Source: Cohnella baijiui (GTDB taxonomy: Bacteria > Bacillota > Bacilli > Paenibacillales > Paenibacillaceae). From it: DNA of 64,000 nucleotides. The position numbers and the translations under genes were made by a program. The DNA is taken from contig NZ_JAJFOW010000001.1 of NCBI RefSeq assembly GCF_020731285.1, positions 1 through 64,000 of the forward strand, written 5' to 3'. The notes under the pieces were generated by a model. It ran no database searches, was not told the DNA's origin, and saw only the letters and a list, made by a program, of their open reading frames with translations. Shown here piece after piece: positions 25,024 through 33,401 of this stretch. Every line of letters starts with the position of its first letter. Position 1 is the stretch's first letter.

Positions 25024-27408
25024 TCATTCGCGGGCGGCCGTGTCCGTTTGAGGGATCGGGCGAAGATCGGCCCCCAACCGGACTTCCTCGCCCGCGCTCA
25101 GCGACAGCGGAACGGACGCGTCGCCGCAGCGGAGAAGGACGTCTCCGAGCGCATGGGCGCGGATGACGGCTTCGGTCAGCGCGCCGTCCCGCCAGACGAG
25201 GTCGACTTCGGCGCCCCCCTTCGCCCGCAGCCCCGTCGCTTTGCCCGTCGGCCAGGCGGTCGGCAGCGCAGGCAGCAGCTCGATCTCGCCGAGCCGGCTG
25301 CGCAGCAGCATTTCCCCGATCGCCGCCGTGCCGCCGAAGTTGCCGTCCGCAACGAAAATATTCGTCTCCGCGCCGGCGATTCCCGGCTTCGAATAGGTGA
25401 GCAAGTTGTCGAAGCATAACTTGCCGATCAGATGGGTCAAGCTCTGCAGCGCGCGCTCGCCTTCACCGAGCCGGGCGAAACTCGAAGCGAACAGCGCGAG
25501 CGTGAACTCCACGTCTTCGAGACCTTCGCGCTGCATCCGGTTCTCCAGCGTCCTGTACGCGGCGGCGGCGAGCTCGGGTGTGCCCCGCGGCGTCACCAGA
25601 TCGCCCGGGTGCAGGGCGTACAAGTGGGACATGTGACGGTGATCGGGCTGCGCTTCACCATAGTCCTCGAGCCACTCCTGCAGTTGGCCGCGGCCTCCGA
25701 CCTTCAGCGGCGGCAGACGATCGAGCGCTTTTGTGATCCGCGCTTGCAGCGTTTGATCCGCTTCCAGCAGCTCGGCCGACGTCAGGCAGAATGCCAACAG
25801 CGAACGAACGAGCGCCATGTCCAGCGTCGGACCCATCGACAGCGCATGCGCGCGGCCCGTTCCCGGGGCCGGTGTCCCGGCAGCGGGGTAAAAGCTGTTC
25901 TCCGGCGAGTTGGACGGACCGGTCACGAGCTCGCCCGTCTTCGGATGCGGCGTCATGTAATCGAGGAAGAACAGCGCCGCCGACCGCAGGACGGGATACG
26001 CCGTCTCCTCGAGGAAGCCGCGGTCCAGCGTGTATTCGTAATGCTCCCGCAGCAGGTCGGCGATCCAGAGCCCTCCCGTCACGTTCATGCCCCAGGAATA
26101 GTGCCAGCCGGGATCCGTGAATCCCCAGGCGTTCGTAAAGACGTGGGCGACCCATCCTTCGCAGCCGTACAGCTCCCGTGCCGTCGATTCGCCGGCCTCG
26201 GCGAGACGCCGGACGAATCGCGCGAGCGGCAGATGGCATTCTGGAAGGTTCGCCGCGTCGGTCGGATAGTAATTCATCTGCGTGTTAATGTCCAAGTGGT
26301 AGTCGCAGCTCCATGCCATCCGGTTCGCTTCTCCGTCGTTCCACAAGCCCTGCAGGTTCAGCGGCAGAGGCGAGTCTTCTCGCGAGCCTGCGATGGTTAA
26401 GTAGCGGCCGTATTGGTAAAACAGCGCGTACAGCTGCGGATCCGCATCCGGCGCTTCTGCGAGCCGGCGGATGCGCTCGTCGGTCGACATGCCGGCGCGT
26501 TCCGTGGCGCCCAGGTCCAAAGCTACGCGCGCATAGAGGGAGCGGTAGTCGGCGACGTGATCGTCCAGGATGCGGCCGAAGCCCTTGCCGGCCGCTTGGG
26601 CGGCCAGGCGTTCCCCCTCTTCCCGCCAGCCGTCGTCCGCCGCGAGGTAGTCGGTATGGGCGGCGAGGTAGATCGTCGCCTCGTCCGCCTCGCGAACGAC
26701 CAACCGGCCGTCTTCGGCGCGGACTGCGCCGCCTTGCGCGGACACGCGCACGACGCCGCGGCAGCGTACGCCGCACTCGCCGTCGCTGTGCATCGTTTCG
26801 ACCGCTTGCCCCTCGAACGCGAGCGAGTGGCCGTCTTTCGGAGCGAACGCGAAGCGGTCCGTCCGCCCTTCGAGCGTCAGCGAGAACGAGACGCCGCCCG
26901 GCGCCCCGCTGCGAATGCGGGCGGCGATGACGCCGTCGGGATGCGAGGCCAACACCTCGCGGCTCACTTGTACGCCGCCGGCTTCGACGTCCGTCCGGAC
27001 GACGGCCCGCTCGAGACACAGCTCCCGGTTGATCGCCGCTGGACCGTCGCCGCCCGCGCGATCGAACTGGAGCCTGACGTCGCACAGCGTCAGATGCGTG
27101 CCGAAATTGCCTTTTTCCGGCTGCCATAGCGACTCCACGAGCGACTCTCCCCGCTCGTAATCGTCTGCGAAGAACGGCTCCCGGATCCGCGCCAAGAATT
27201 CCTTGCCCCGAATCGGGCTGCGGCTCGGCTCCGAACAGCCGGACCAATACGTCATTTCGGTTACGCTCCACGTCTCGTCCTCCGCGCCGCCGAAGACGAC
27301 CGCGCCGAGTCGCCCGTTGCCGATTGGCAATCCTTGCTGCCATCCGCTCGCGGCTCCCCGATATTTTAGCCGCATGTCGCGGTTCATCATCTCCGTGTTT
27401 CCACGCAT
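25024..27408 (-). CDS. Glycoside hydrolase family 95 (alpha-L-fucosidase/galactosidase type)
   Basis: A 794-residue inverting glycosidase that probably removes terminal fucose or galactose from oligosaccharides. The family opening is seen (AASGWQQGLPIGNGRLGAVV, then FGG). The catalytic-centre segment reads SCDYHLDINTQMNYYPTDAA, with the paired Asn replaced by Asp-x-Asn order. Then come NAWGFTDPGW, WGMNVTGGLWIADLL and a C-terminal NFGGTAAIGEMLLRS. No signal peptide, so it acts in the cytosol on imported sugars, which fits the neighbouring ABC systems. ATG 27408 follows AAAGGCGG; a second ATG seven codons downstream also has a site. Divergent from an AraC regulator. Confidence 0.92.
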   Translation of the reverse strand: MRGNTEMMNRDMRLKYRGAASGWQQGLPIGNGRLGAVVFGGAEDETWSVTEMTYWSGCSEPSRSPIRGKEFLARIREPFFADDYERGESLVESLWQPEKGNFGTHLTLCDVRLQFDRAGGDGPAAINRELCLERAVVRTDVEAGGVQVSREVLASHPDGVIAARIRSGAPGGVSFSLTLEGRTDRFAFAPKDGHSLAFEGQAVETMHSDGECGVRCRGVVRVSAQGGAVRAEDGRLVVREADEATIYLAAHTDYLAADDGWREEGERLAAQAAGKGFGRILDDHVADYRSLYARVALDLGATERAGMSTDERIRRLAEAPDADPQLYALFYQYGRYLTIAGSREDSPLPLNLQGLWNDGEANRMAWSCDYHLDINTQMNYYPTDAANLPECHLPLARFVRRLAEAGESTARELYGCEGWVAHVFTNAWGFTDPGWHYSWGMNVTGGLWIADLLREHYEYTLDRGFLEETAYPVLRSAALFFLDYMTPHPKTGELVTGPSNSPENSFYPAAGTPAPGTGRAHALSMGPTLDMALVRSLLAFCLTSAELLEADQTLQARITKALDRLPPLKVGGRGQLQEWLEDYGEAQPDHRHMSHLYALHPGDLVTPRGTPELAAAAYRTLENRMQREGLEDVEFTLALFASSFARLGEGERALQSLTHLIGKLCFDNLLTYSKPGIAGAETNIFVADGNFGGTAAIGEMLLRSRLGEIELLPALPTAWPTGKATGLRAKGGAEVDLVWRDGALTEAVIRAHALGDVLLRCGDASVPLSLSAGEEVRLGADLRPIPQTDTAARE

Positions 27409-27543
27409 TCTTATTCCGCCTTTCGTTTCTCGTATCTTCGATCCGCGCGTTGCAAATAGAAGTTGGCGAATGCTCCGCTATGTTACAGCTCCTACTTCCG
27501 CATTTGCTGCCCCTATCGTATCATTGGGATGGAGACTCGTATT

Positions 27544-27557
27544 TGACAGCGCATCCA
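27544..27557. promoter_or_regulatory. cre-like site in the GH95/AraC divergent region
   Basis: TGACAGCGCATCCA departs from the CcpA consensus at one position. It lies between the divergent starts at 27408 and 27617. Confidence 0.45.
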
Positions 27558-27616
27558 TCAATTTGACGATTCGTCCGGTAATTTTCCGGGCATTGGCGAT
27601 ATGAGGAGTTGGAATC

Positions 27617-28477
27617 ATGCATAAGCTGAGCGAACTCGTCCCCTACCTGGGGGACTCGATGCCCTACGTATACGACGGCAGCGCCAACGAAAAGTGGCGG
27701 GTCTGCAACGTCTACGCGCTTCACTTGTTTCACGACGGTCCGGGCGAGATGGAGATCGACGGCAGACGTTATCCGTTCGACAGACAGACCGTCGTCTTCC
27801 TTCGGCCGCAGCAGCCCCACGCGTTTCATATCGACCCCGCGCGTCCTCTCGCTTCTTACAATCTGTACTTCGATCTGTGGGACCGGGAAGCCCCGGTCTC
27901 GGTCAGCCGAACCTTCATCTACGCGCCGGAGCCCTATGTCTATCGAACCGCCTCCATCGTCCGCCCTTGCGAGGAGCTCGACGCCTTGCCCGGGGTGTTC
28001 TCCCTGCAGCGCCACCCGCAGCTGTACGATGCGCTCGTCACGATTGCCCGAACGTTCGAGGATGCCAAATATTACCGAAACGAAACGGTCAACAGTCTGC
28101 TGTACGCCTGGTTTCTCCGATGGCATAACGCGATGCACACTCGCCAACCGAGCGACTACCGCATCGTTCGGCTGCTGGCCCATCTGGATTTTCATCTGGA
28201 TCGGCGCGAGCCGGTGGAGACTTGGTCCAGCATGTGCGGACTCAAGCGCACGTACTTTCACGAGCTGTTCCTGCGGGAGACGGGGATGACGCCCAAAGCC
28301 TACCACCTCAAGCTTCGCATGCGGCGGGCCGCCCGGCTGCTGCAGGAGAGCGGCCTCAGCGTGACGGCGATCGCCGATAAGCTCGGGTACGCTTCCATCC
28401 ACCCGTTCACCCGCCATTTCAGCGCTTATTACGGCGTCAGTCCGAGCCGGTACCGGGAATCGGGCGATTCCCTCTAA
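27617..28477 (+). CDS. AraC-family regulator of the GH95 gene
   Basis: A 286-residue regulator: an N-terminal cupin (HLFHDGPGEMEIDGRRYPF, FLRPQQPHAF) and a C-terminal AraC domain (SMCGLKRTYFHELFLRETG, then IADKLGYASIHPFTRHFSAY). The ATG at 27617 follows GAGGAGTTGGA. It is divergent from the GH95 gene over a 208-bp control region, so it probably activates it in response to a sugar. Confidence 0.9.
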   Translation: MHKLSELVPYLGDSMPYVYDGSANEKWRVCNVYALHLFHDGPGEMEIDGRRYPFDRQTVVFLRPQQPHAFHIDPARPLASYNLYFDLWDREAPVSVSRTFIYAPEPYVYRTASIVRPCEELDALPGVFSLQRHPQLYDALVTIARTFEDAKYYRNETVNSLLYAWFLRWHNAMHTRQPSDYRIVRLLAHLDFHLDRREPVETWSSMCGLKRTYFHELFLRETGMTPKAYHLKLRMRRAARLLQESGLSVTAIADKLGYASIHPFTRHFSAYYGVSPSRYRESGDSL

Positions 28478-28484
28478 CGCCAAA

Positions 28485-28516
28485 AGGGCGATGCAGGATG
28501 TCACCTGCACCGCCCC
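28485..28516 (+). terminator. Hairpin after the GH95-linked AraC gene
   Basis: AGGGCG-A-TGCAGG pairs with CCTGCA-CC-CGCCCCT across ATGTCA, starting eight bases past the stop. Confidence 0.6.
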
Positions 28517-28552
28517 TCGCGCCGCTTTCCTTATCGTCTATTCCGTACCGCA

Positions 28553-29293
28553 TTAAGATGGTTCCGTGTCGGGGCCGCCTGATTTCGATCCGTCGTCCGG
28601 CTGCGGATCTGTCCCCTCAGATCTTAATGCGGCCAGATCGTCCCGCAGCTTCGTCATGAGCTGCCTGAACCGCTCCGCTTGCGGAGAACCGGGATTTTGC
28701 TGCGCCGCTTGATCCGCCGCGACCATCCCTTCGAACACGTCAGGATGCCGTCTGACGAGCTCGCGCAGACCGTGTTTGCCGCGAGGTCCGGGCGCATGTC
28801 TGACGTGGCGCTCCCAGCGGTTCTCCGCCCGTTCCCGGTGCGCTTTCTCTCGCTCCTGCAGAAACGCGAGGCCTTCCTCTGTGATGCGGTACAGCTTTTT
28901 GCCGTCGGCTTCGCCGGCCGCGATCAGGTTCATGTCTTCGAGGAGCTGCAGATTCGGGTAGATGGAGCCTGCGCTGGGAACGTACATCCCGCCCGTCTTC
29001 TCTTCCATGGCCTTGATCAGCTGATAGCCGTGCATCGGCTCGGCGGCCAGCAGTTCAAGGATGGCGAATTTGAATTCGCCGCGGCCGAAAAAGCGCTTGC
29101 CCTCTCCTCGTCCGCCAAATCCGCCGAATCCCCCGCGTCCGCCGAAATCCCCGGGACCGCCGAAGCCGCCCGGACCGTGTCCCCCATGTCCTCCGCGATG
29201 CCTGAAGAAGAGCGGATGACGCCCATCTTCGCAACCATACCATCTACGTCCGCGATGAACCATCGGTCCATCTCGAAATCCGTCCATTCGCAT
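28553..29293 (-). CDS. PadR-family regulator with glycine-rich N-terminal tail
   Basis: A 246-residue regulator. The winged helix (about 70-150) has FKFAILELLAAEPMHGYQLI and PSAGSIYPNLQLLEDMNLI, the PadR signature. A C-terminal coiled segment carries an HVRHAPGPRGK stretch. Before the DNA-binding domain, residues about 33-65 form a GGHGG/GGFGG/GGRGG-rich tail, seen in some PadR proteins of Paenibacillaceae; its role is unknown. The ATG has GGAGG upstream. Two ATATCG palindromes in its own promoter suggest autoregulation; no efflux gene lies next to it. Confidence 0.92.
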   Translation of the reverse strand: MRMDGFRDGPMVHRGRRWYGCEDGRHPLFFRHRGGHGGHGPGGFGGPGDFGGRGGFGGFGGRGEGKRFFGRGEFKFAILELLAAEPMHGYQLIKAMEEKTGGMYVPSAGSIYPNLQLLEDMNLIAAGEADGKKLYRITEEGLAFLQEREKAHRERAENRWERHVRHAPGPRGKHGLRELVRRHPDVFEGMVAADQAAQQNPGSPQAERFRQLMTKLRDDLAALRSEGTDPQPDDGSKSGGPDTEPS

Positions 29294-29311
29294 ATCGTTT
29301 CACCCTCCAAT

Positions 29312-29351
29312 ACGATATATCGTTACACATTTATTCTATTACGATATATCG
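29312..29351 (-). promoter_or_regulatory. Paired PadR operators
   Basis: The palindrome ACGATATATCGT (29312-29323) recurs as ACGATATATCGC (29341-29352), 29 bp apart, close to three helical turns. Both lie within 60 bp upstream of the padR-type start, overlapping its likely promoter. Confidence 0.7.
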
Positions 29352-29473
29352 CAATGTGTCAAGACGAAGCACCTGCGCAACTTTCCCGCGTTGTCATGAT
29401 GGTTCCGGCGATTCCCTATCGTTTTTTCCGGCGCCATTCTCCGAATACGCTGTTGTCCCAGGCAGCCATCTTC

Positions 29474-29496
29474 TATAATGAGAACAAATGGTTCTC
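29474..29496 (+). promoter_or_regulatory. MocR promoter with overlapping palindrome
   Basis: TATAAT at 29474-29479 is immediately followed by GAGAAC-AAATG-GTTCTC (29480-29496), which would cover the transcription start. A possible -35 is TTGTCC at 29453-29458 with a short 15-bp spacer. The arrangement suggests autorepression. Confidence 0.5.
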
Positions 29497-29548
29497 TTGC
29501 CCTCGTTTCCGTCACAAACCCAACTGACCCTATTGAAGGAGCGTAGCC

Positions 29549-30964
29549 ATGTTCGGCTTTATCCCGTCTGAGGAAGGCGGCTCCGTCGCCCATCAGCTTT
29601 GCGCCCACCTGCGCGGCAGCATCGCGTCCGGAGCGCTCGCGCCCGGCCTGCGGCTGCCTCCAACCCGGAAAGTGTCCCAGGAGCTCCGCATGGCCCGGAA
29701 TCTTGTCATCGAAGTGTACGAGCAGCTCGTTGCGGAAGGCTATTTGACCGCGCGCGTCGGCTCCGGCACCTTTATCGCCGAGGGCATTCGGCTCGAACCT
29801 TCGATTCGACAGCAGCCGGAACAAACGGCGGTCGCGGATGTTTCCTCGCCCAGCGTCTTGCAACGGCCGGACCTGATCGACTTCGACGCCGGCGCACCTG
29901 ACGTGAGGCTGTTTCCGCGCCGCTTGTGGACCAAATACATGAAGGAAATCATGGACTACGGAACCGATCCGACGTTCGATTACGGAGATTGTCTGGGACA
30001 TCCTGGACTGCGGGCGCAGATTGCCCGGTACGTCTTCCGCGCGAAGGGCATCCGCTGCAGCGAGGATCAGATCGTCGTTACGGCGGGGACGGCGGACGGC
30101 TTGATCCTGCTCGCGTCCGCTTTGTCGCCGGAAGTCCGCCACGCCTATATCGAGGACCCGACGATCGGCTTCGTCCCCGAGGTGCTGTCGCGTCTTCCAT
30201 ACAACTTGACGCGCGTGCCGGTTGACGGACACGGCATGGAGGTGGACCGGATTCCCCCATCCGCCGCTGCCGGCTTGATCGTGCTGACGCCTTCCCACCA
30301 ATATCCGACGGGGAGCATCCTCTCCATTCAACGCAGGCAGCTGGCCATCCAACTCGCCGAAGCCGCGGGACATTACTTGCTGGAGGACGATTACGACAGC
30401 GAATTTCGGCATTATGGCGGACCGGTTCCGCCGCTTTGGCAGCTGTCTCCCGACCGCGTCGTCTACGCGGGGACATTCAGCAAGACGTTGTCGCCCGCCC
30501 TGCGAATCGGATTTCTGATCGTCCCTCCTCCTCTGCTGGATCGCGTCGTGATGACGAAGATCGGCATGCATCTGACCGCCTCGGGATTAACCCAGGCCGC
30601 CTTGGCCCGCTTGATAGAGGACGGCCATTACGACAGGCATATCCATCGGATGAAGACGATCTACCGCAAGCGACGCCTTTTTCTCGTCGAACAATGCCGC
30701 CGTCTGTTCGGCGATCGCGTCCGGCTTCTCGGCGACGAAGCAGGCATGCACGTGCGAATCGCCTTCGAAGATCCGCGGCTCGCCCGGATCGATTGGCGGC
30801 AAAGCGCTGCCCACGGCATTCACGTCGGCACCGTCGACGATTATTCGGCGGTCCAAGGCCGGTTTGCCGGCAACCTCGTTCTCGGATACGGAAGGCTGAC
30901 GGAGGTAGAGATCGGAGAAGGATTGTGCAGACTCCATGATTTCGTGCGATCCCAAACGTCTTGA
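29549..30964 (+). CDS. MocR-type regulator (GntR HTH fused to aminotransferase fold)
   Basis: A 471-residue PLP-dependent regulator. The N-terminal GntR winged helix (about 12-80) shows LRLPPTRKVSQELRMARNLV and EGYLTARVGSGTFIAEG. The class I aminotransferase domain carries LEDDYDSEFRHYG and the PLP-binding lysine in YAGTFSKTLSPALRIGF. MocR proteins sense PLP or amino-compound ligands and control adjacent metabolic genes. Downstream is a convergent aldo/keto reductase, which need not be its target. The ATG has AAGGAG upstream. Confidence 0.93.
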   Translation: MFGFIPSEEGGSVAHQLCAHLRGSIASGALAPGLRLPPTRKVSQELRMARNLVIEVYEQLVAEGYLTARVGSGTFIAEGIRLEPSIRQQPEQTAVADVSSPSVLQRPDLIDFDAGAPDVRLFPRRLWTKYMKEIMDYGTDPTFDYGDCLGHPGLRAQIARYVFRAKGIRCSEDQIVVTAGTADGLILLASALSPEVRHAYIEDPTIGFVPEVLSRLPYNLTRVPVDGHGMEVDRIPPSAAAGLIVLTPSHQYPTGSILSIQRRQLAIQLAEAAGHYLLEDDYDSEFRHYGGPVPPLWQLSPDRVVYAGTFSKTLSPALRIGFLIVPPPLLDRVVMTKIGMHLTASGLTQAALARLIEDGHYDRHIHRMKTIYRKRRLFLVEQCRRLFGDRVRLLGDEAGMHVRIAFEDPRLARIDWRQSAAHGIHVGTVDDYSAVQGRFAGNLVLGYGRLTEVEIGEGLCRLHDFVRSQTS

Positions 30965-30973
30965 GCATGGCGA

Positions 30974-30995
30974 AAGGGCTGCCTCGGCAGCCCTT
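30974..30995. terminator. Bidirectional terminator between mocR and aldo/keto reductase
   Basis: AAGGGCTGCC (30974-30983) and GGCAGCCCTT (30986-30995) are exact complements with a two-base loop, placed between convergent stops. Confidence 0.8.
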
Positions 30996-30999
30996 CCTT

Positions 31000-31980
31000 C
31001 TATGATGCGGCGCTCAGCACCCGATCGATCTCGGCCATCTGGGCCGTCGTAAGCGGACCGAACTCCATCGCGCCGGCCAGCTCCATCGCCTGCGCTTTCG
31101 TCTTGAAGCCCGGAATCGGGACGGTGACCCAGCTTCTGCCCCATATCCAGGCGAGCGCCCCTTGGACGAGCGTGCGCCCGCCTCCGGTCAGAATCTCCCG
31201 CACCGCTTCCAACCGTTCCAGGTAGGACGGCAGGACGCGTCCCTCTTTAAAATAAGCTACCCATGCATGTCCTCCACCTCTAACATCGGTAGGCGCAAGA
31301 CGCGATTCCCGGTCGAACTTGCCGCTCAGCAGCCCCATGGCCAACGGACTGTTGTTGATGCTCGCGAGCCCGTGGCGCTCGCAGACGTCGATCATCCCGG
31401 GCTCGTCGCGCAGCACGTTCAGCGGGTGCTGCAGAGCCACGGCCGCCGAATGGCGGGCGAACAAATCCGCATGAGTCGCATCCTCGGTGCTCCACCCGTA
31501 AGCGCGGATCCAGCCGTCCCGCCGCAGCTCGTCGAGGGCGTCGATCGCGCCGTGCAGCTCTTCGCGGGACAGGGAACCGACGTGAATTTGATACAGGTCG
31601 ATGTAGTCCGTTCCGAGTCGCCGGAGCGAGCGCTCGCACGCTTGCCGGATATAGGCGGGGGTTACGTCGTGGCGAACGAACACCTCCTTCGTCCCGGAGT
31701 CGTACGTAAAACCGAATTTGGTGGCGATGACGACCTCGTGGCGTCGGCCTTGGATGGCGCGGCCGAGCACTTCCTCGCTGCGGCCGGTGCCGTAGACGTC
31801 CGCCGTGTCGAAGAAGTCGATCCCCCGTTCGATCGCGGCCCGGATCGCGTCTTCCGATTCCCGGTCGTCGACCTCTCCCCATCCGTCCGGAATGCCGCCC
31901 AGCGTGAACGGCCCTCCGATCGCCCAGCATCCCAGCCCGAGCGGACTGACCTCCAGCGGCCCCAGAGCCATTTTCTTCAT
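31000..31980 (-). CDS. Aldo/keto reductase (YhdN/Tas-like)
   Basis: A 326-residue NADP-dependent reductase. Catalytic residues are seen in FFDTADVYGTGRSEE (Asp, Tyr), IATKFGF (Lys) and YQIHVGS (His). Substrate and cofactor regions are SPLAMGLLSGKFD and VPIPGFKTKAQAMELAGA. ATG 31980 (MKKMALG) follows CAGGAGG; the frame is open 47 codons further up without a site. Monocistronic, with a terminator shared with mocR. Confidence 0.92.
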   Translation of the reverse strand: MKKMALGPLEVSPLGLGCWAIGGPFTLGGIPDGWGEVDDRESEDAIRAAIERGIDFFDTADVYGTGRSEEVLGRAIQGRRHEVVIATKFGFTYDSGTKEVFVRHDVTPAYIRQACERSLRRLGTDYIDLYQIHVGSLSREELHGAIDALDELRRDGWIRAYGWSTEDATHADLFARHSAAVALQHPLNVLRDEPGMIDVCERHGLASINNSPLAMGLLSGKFDRESRLAPTDVRGGGHAWVAYFKEGRVLPSYLERLEAVREILTGGGRTLVQGALAWIWGRSWVTVPIPGFKTKAQAMELAGAMEFGPLTTAQMAEIDRVLSAAS

Positions 31981-32189
31981 TTGCGTTCCTCCTGTTTCCT
32001 TGAGCTTGGCCTCATTATAAGGAGGGATCCGGTTGAATAGGAGAGCCAATGGGGCGCTTATTTCGAGGGCCAATTCTGTTGCGTTAATTTTGGGTTCATT
32101 CAAACAATCGCAACGCTCCATACCCCTCTTGCCATTTCATTGCTATGCTATATCCATCAGCGGATCGAGAATGTTAGGAGCGTGGGGAC

Positions 32190-33305
32190 GTGAAGTTGAA
32201 TATCGGCTCGAACATCGCCCAGTTGAGAAAAGCAAAGCAATGGACGCAAGAGCAGCTAGCCAGTGCGGTTGGCGTTTCTGCGGCTGCGGTATCCAAGTGG
32301 GAAAGCGGGAGCACTTATCCGGATATCGCCCTTTTGCCGTCGATCGCTTCGAATTTGGAGGTGTCGATCGACAGGCTATTGGATTACAGCGTACCTTCAG
32401 ATCGATTAGCGGAAATTAGGAGCGCTATTCGCAGATCTGTGCAAAATTCCGACTATGCAGCCGGATTACCCTTGGCGGAAGAGGCAATCAAGCGATATCC
32501 GAATGACTTTGATTTGCTTCTTTCATTGGGTCATTTGAAATTGTCCAAAGGAACGGCGGACGAACAGGTTGACGCAAAGAAAGCCATCGAGGAGGCCATT
32601 TTCTGCTTTCAAAGAGCTTTACGCGTCCGACCGCCGGACGCTCCTATCGACATCGTATCTATCAAACAACATATGGCATTCGCCTATCAGGCGATGGAAG
32701 AACATGACAAAGCGATTTCCATTCTCCATGAAATCAACACGAACCATACGCTAGACCTAGAAATTGCCTTGAATCAGATTCGAGCCGGAAGAAGGCATGT
32801 GGCGATGCCGATCCTCCAATATGAACTCTATCGAATGGCGTTTCATCTCCCTATGGTCATCCGACTATTGGGCGAATGCTTTGCGGAAGATCATCGTCGG
32901 TCTTATGCCGCGGATCTTCAAGTGCTGCACGCCGAATTTCTTGATCACTTTACGCATGAAACTCCTCATTATTTTGATCTGTTATGCGCGATAAGCTGCT
33001 TGGATGTTGCGAAATATCAAAAAGACGAAAACGACTTTGACGGCATGTGGAGAAGCATGAAAAAAAGCGTAAACCTTGCGATCCGTTTTGACCGTAACCC
33101 TTCCTATGAAATAAAGTCCATCAAATATATGGAAGGTCTGAAAGGATGGGTTGCGAACAATTCAGCCGAGAACGCCTGCCATCAAATACGGAGTCGTCTC
33201 CAATCCGACTTTGCCGAATTCGAACAAGATAAGCGGTATCAAGATTACATGCAACAGCTGAAGGTTGAAGCGCGAAATAAACGCGAGTCGGGTATTTGGC
33301 AGTAG
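32190..33305 (+). CDS. XRE-family regulator with TPR-like C-terminal domain
   Basis: A 371-residue protein: an N-terminal Cro/CI helix-turn-helix (about 5-62: NIAQLRKAKQWTQEQLASAV, then AAAVSKWESGSTYPD) and a helical C-terminal region with tetratricopeptide-like helices (SLGHLKLSKG, HMAFAYQAMEEHDKAISILH). GTG 32190 has AGGAG nine bases upstream. It is clearly more AT-rich than its neighbours, with codons such as AAA, GAA and ATT common, so recent transfer is possible. Such regulators may bind peptides or control nearby genes; no partner is evident. Confidence 0.85.
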   Translation: MKLNIGSNIAQLRKAKQWTQEQLASAVGVSAAAVSKWESGSTYPDIALLPSIASNLEVSIDRLLDYSVPSDRLAEIRSAIRRSVQNSDYAAGLPLAEEAIKRYPNDFDLLLSLGHLKLSKGTADEQVDAKKAIEEAIFCFQRALRVRPPDAPIDIVSIKQHMAFAYQAMEEHDKAISILHEINTNHTLDLEIALNQIRAGRRHVAMPILQYELYRMAFHLPMVIRLLGECFAEDHRRSYAADLQVLHAEFLDHFTHETPHYFDLLCAISCLDVAKYQKDENDFDGMWRSMKKSVNLAIRFDRNPSYEIKSIKYMEGLKGWVANNSAENACHQIRSRLQSDFAEFEQDKRYQDYMQQLKVEARNKRESGIWQ

Positions 33306-33401
33306 ACGAACCTTTGACTAAACGCATTATCGTTGTCTTCTCCGCCCGGATTCCCTATAATTACGGATAATCATGCAGGGACAGGAAGGTGCTCGGTACG
33401 G

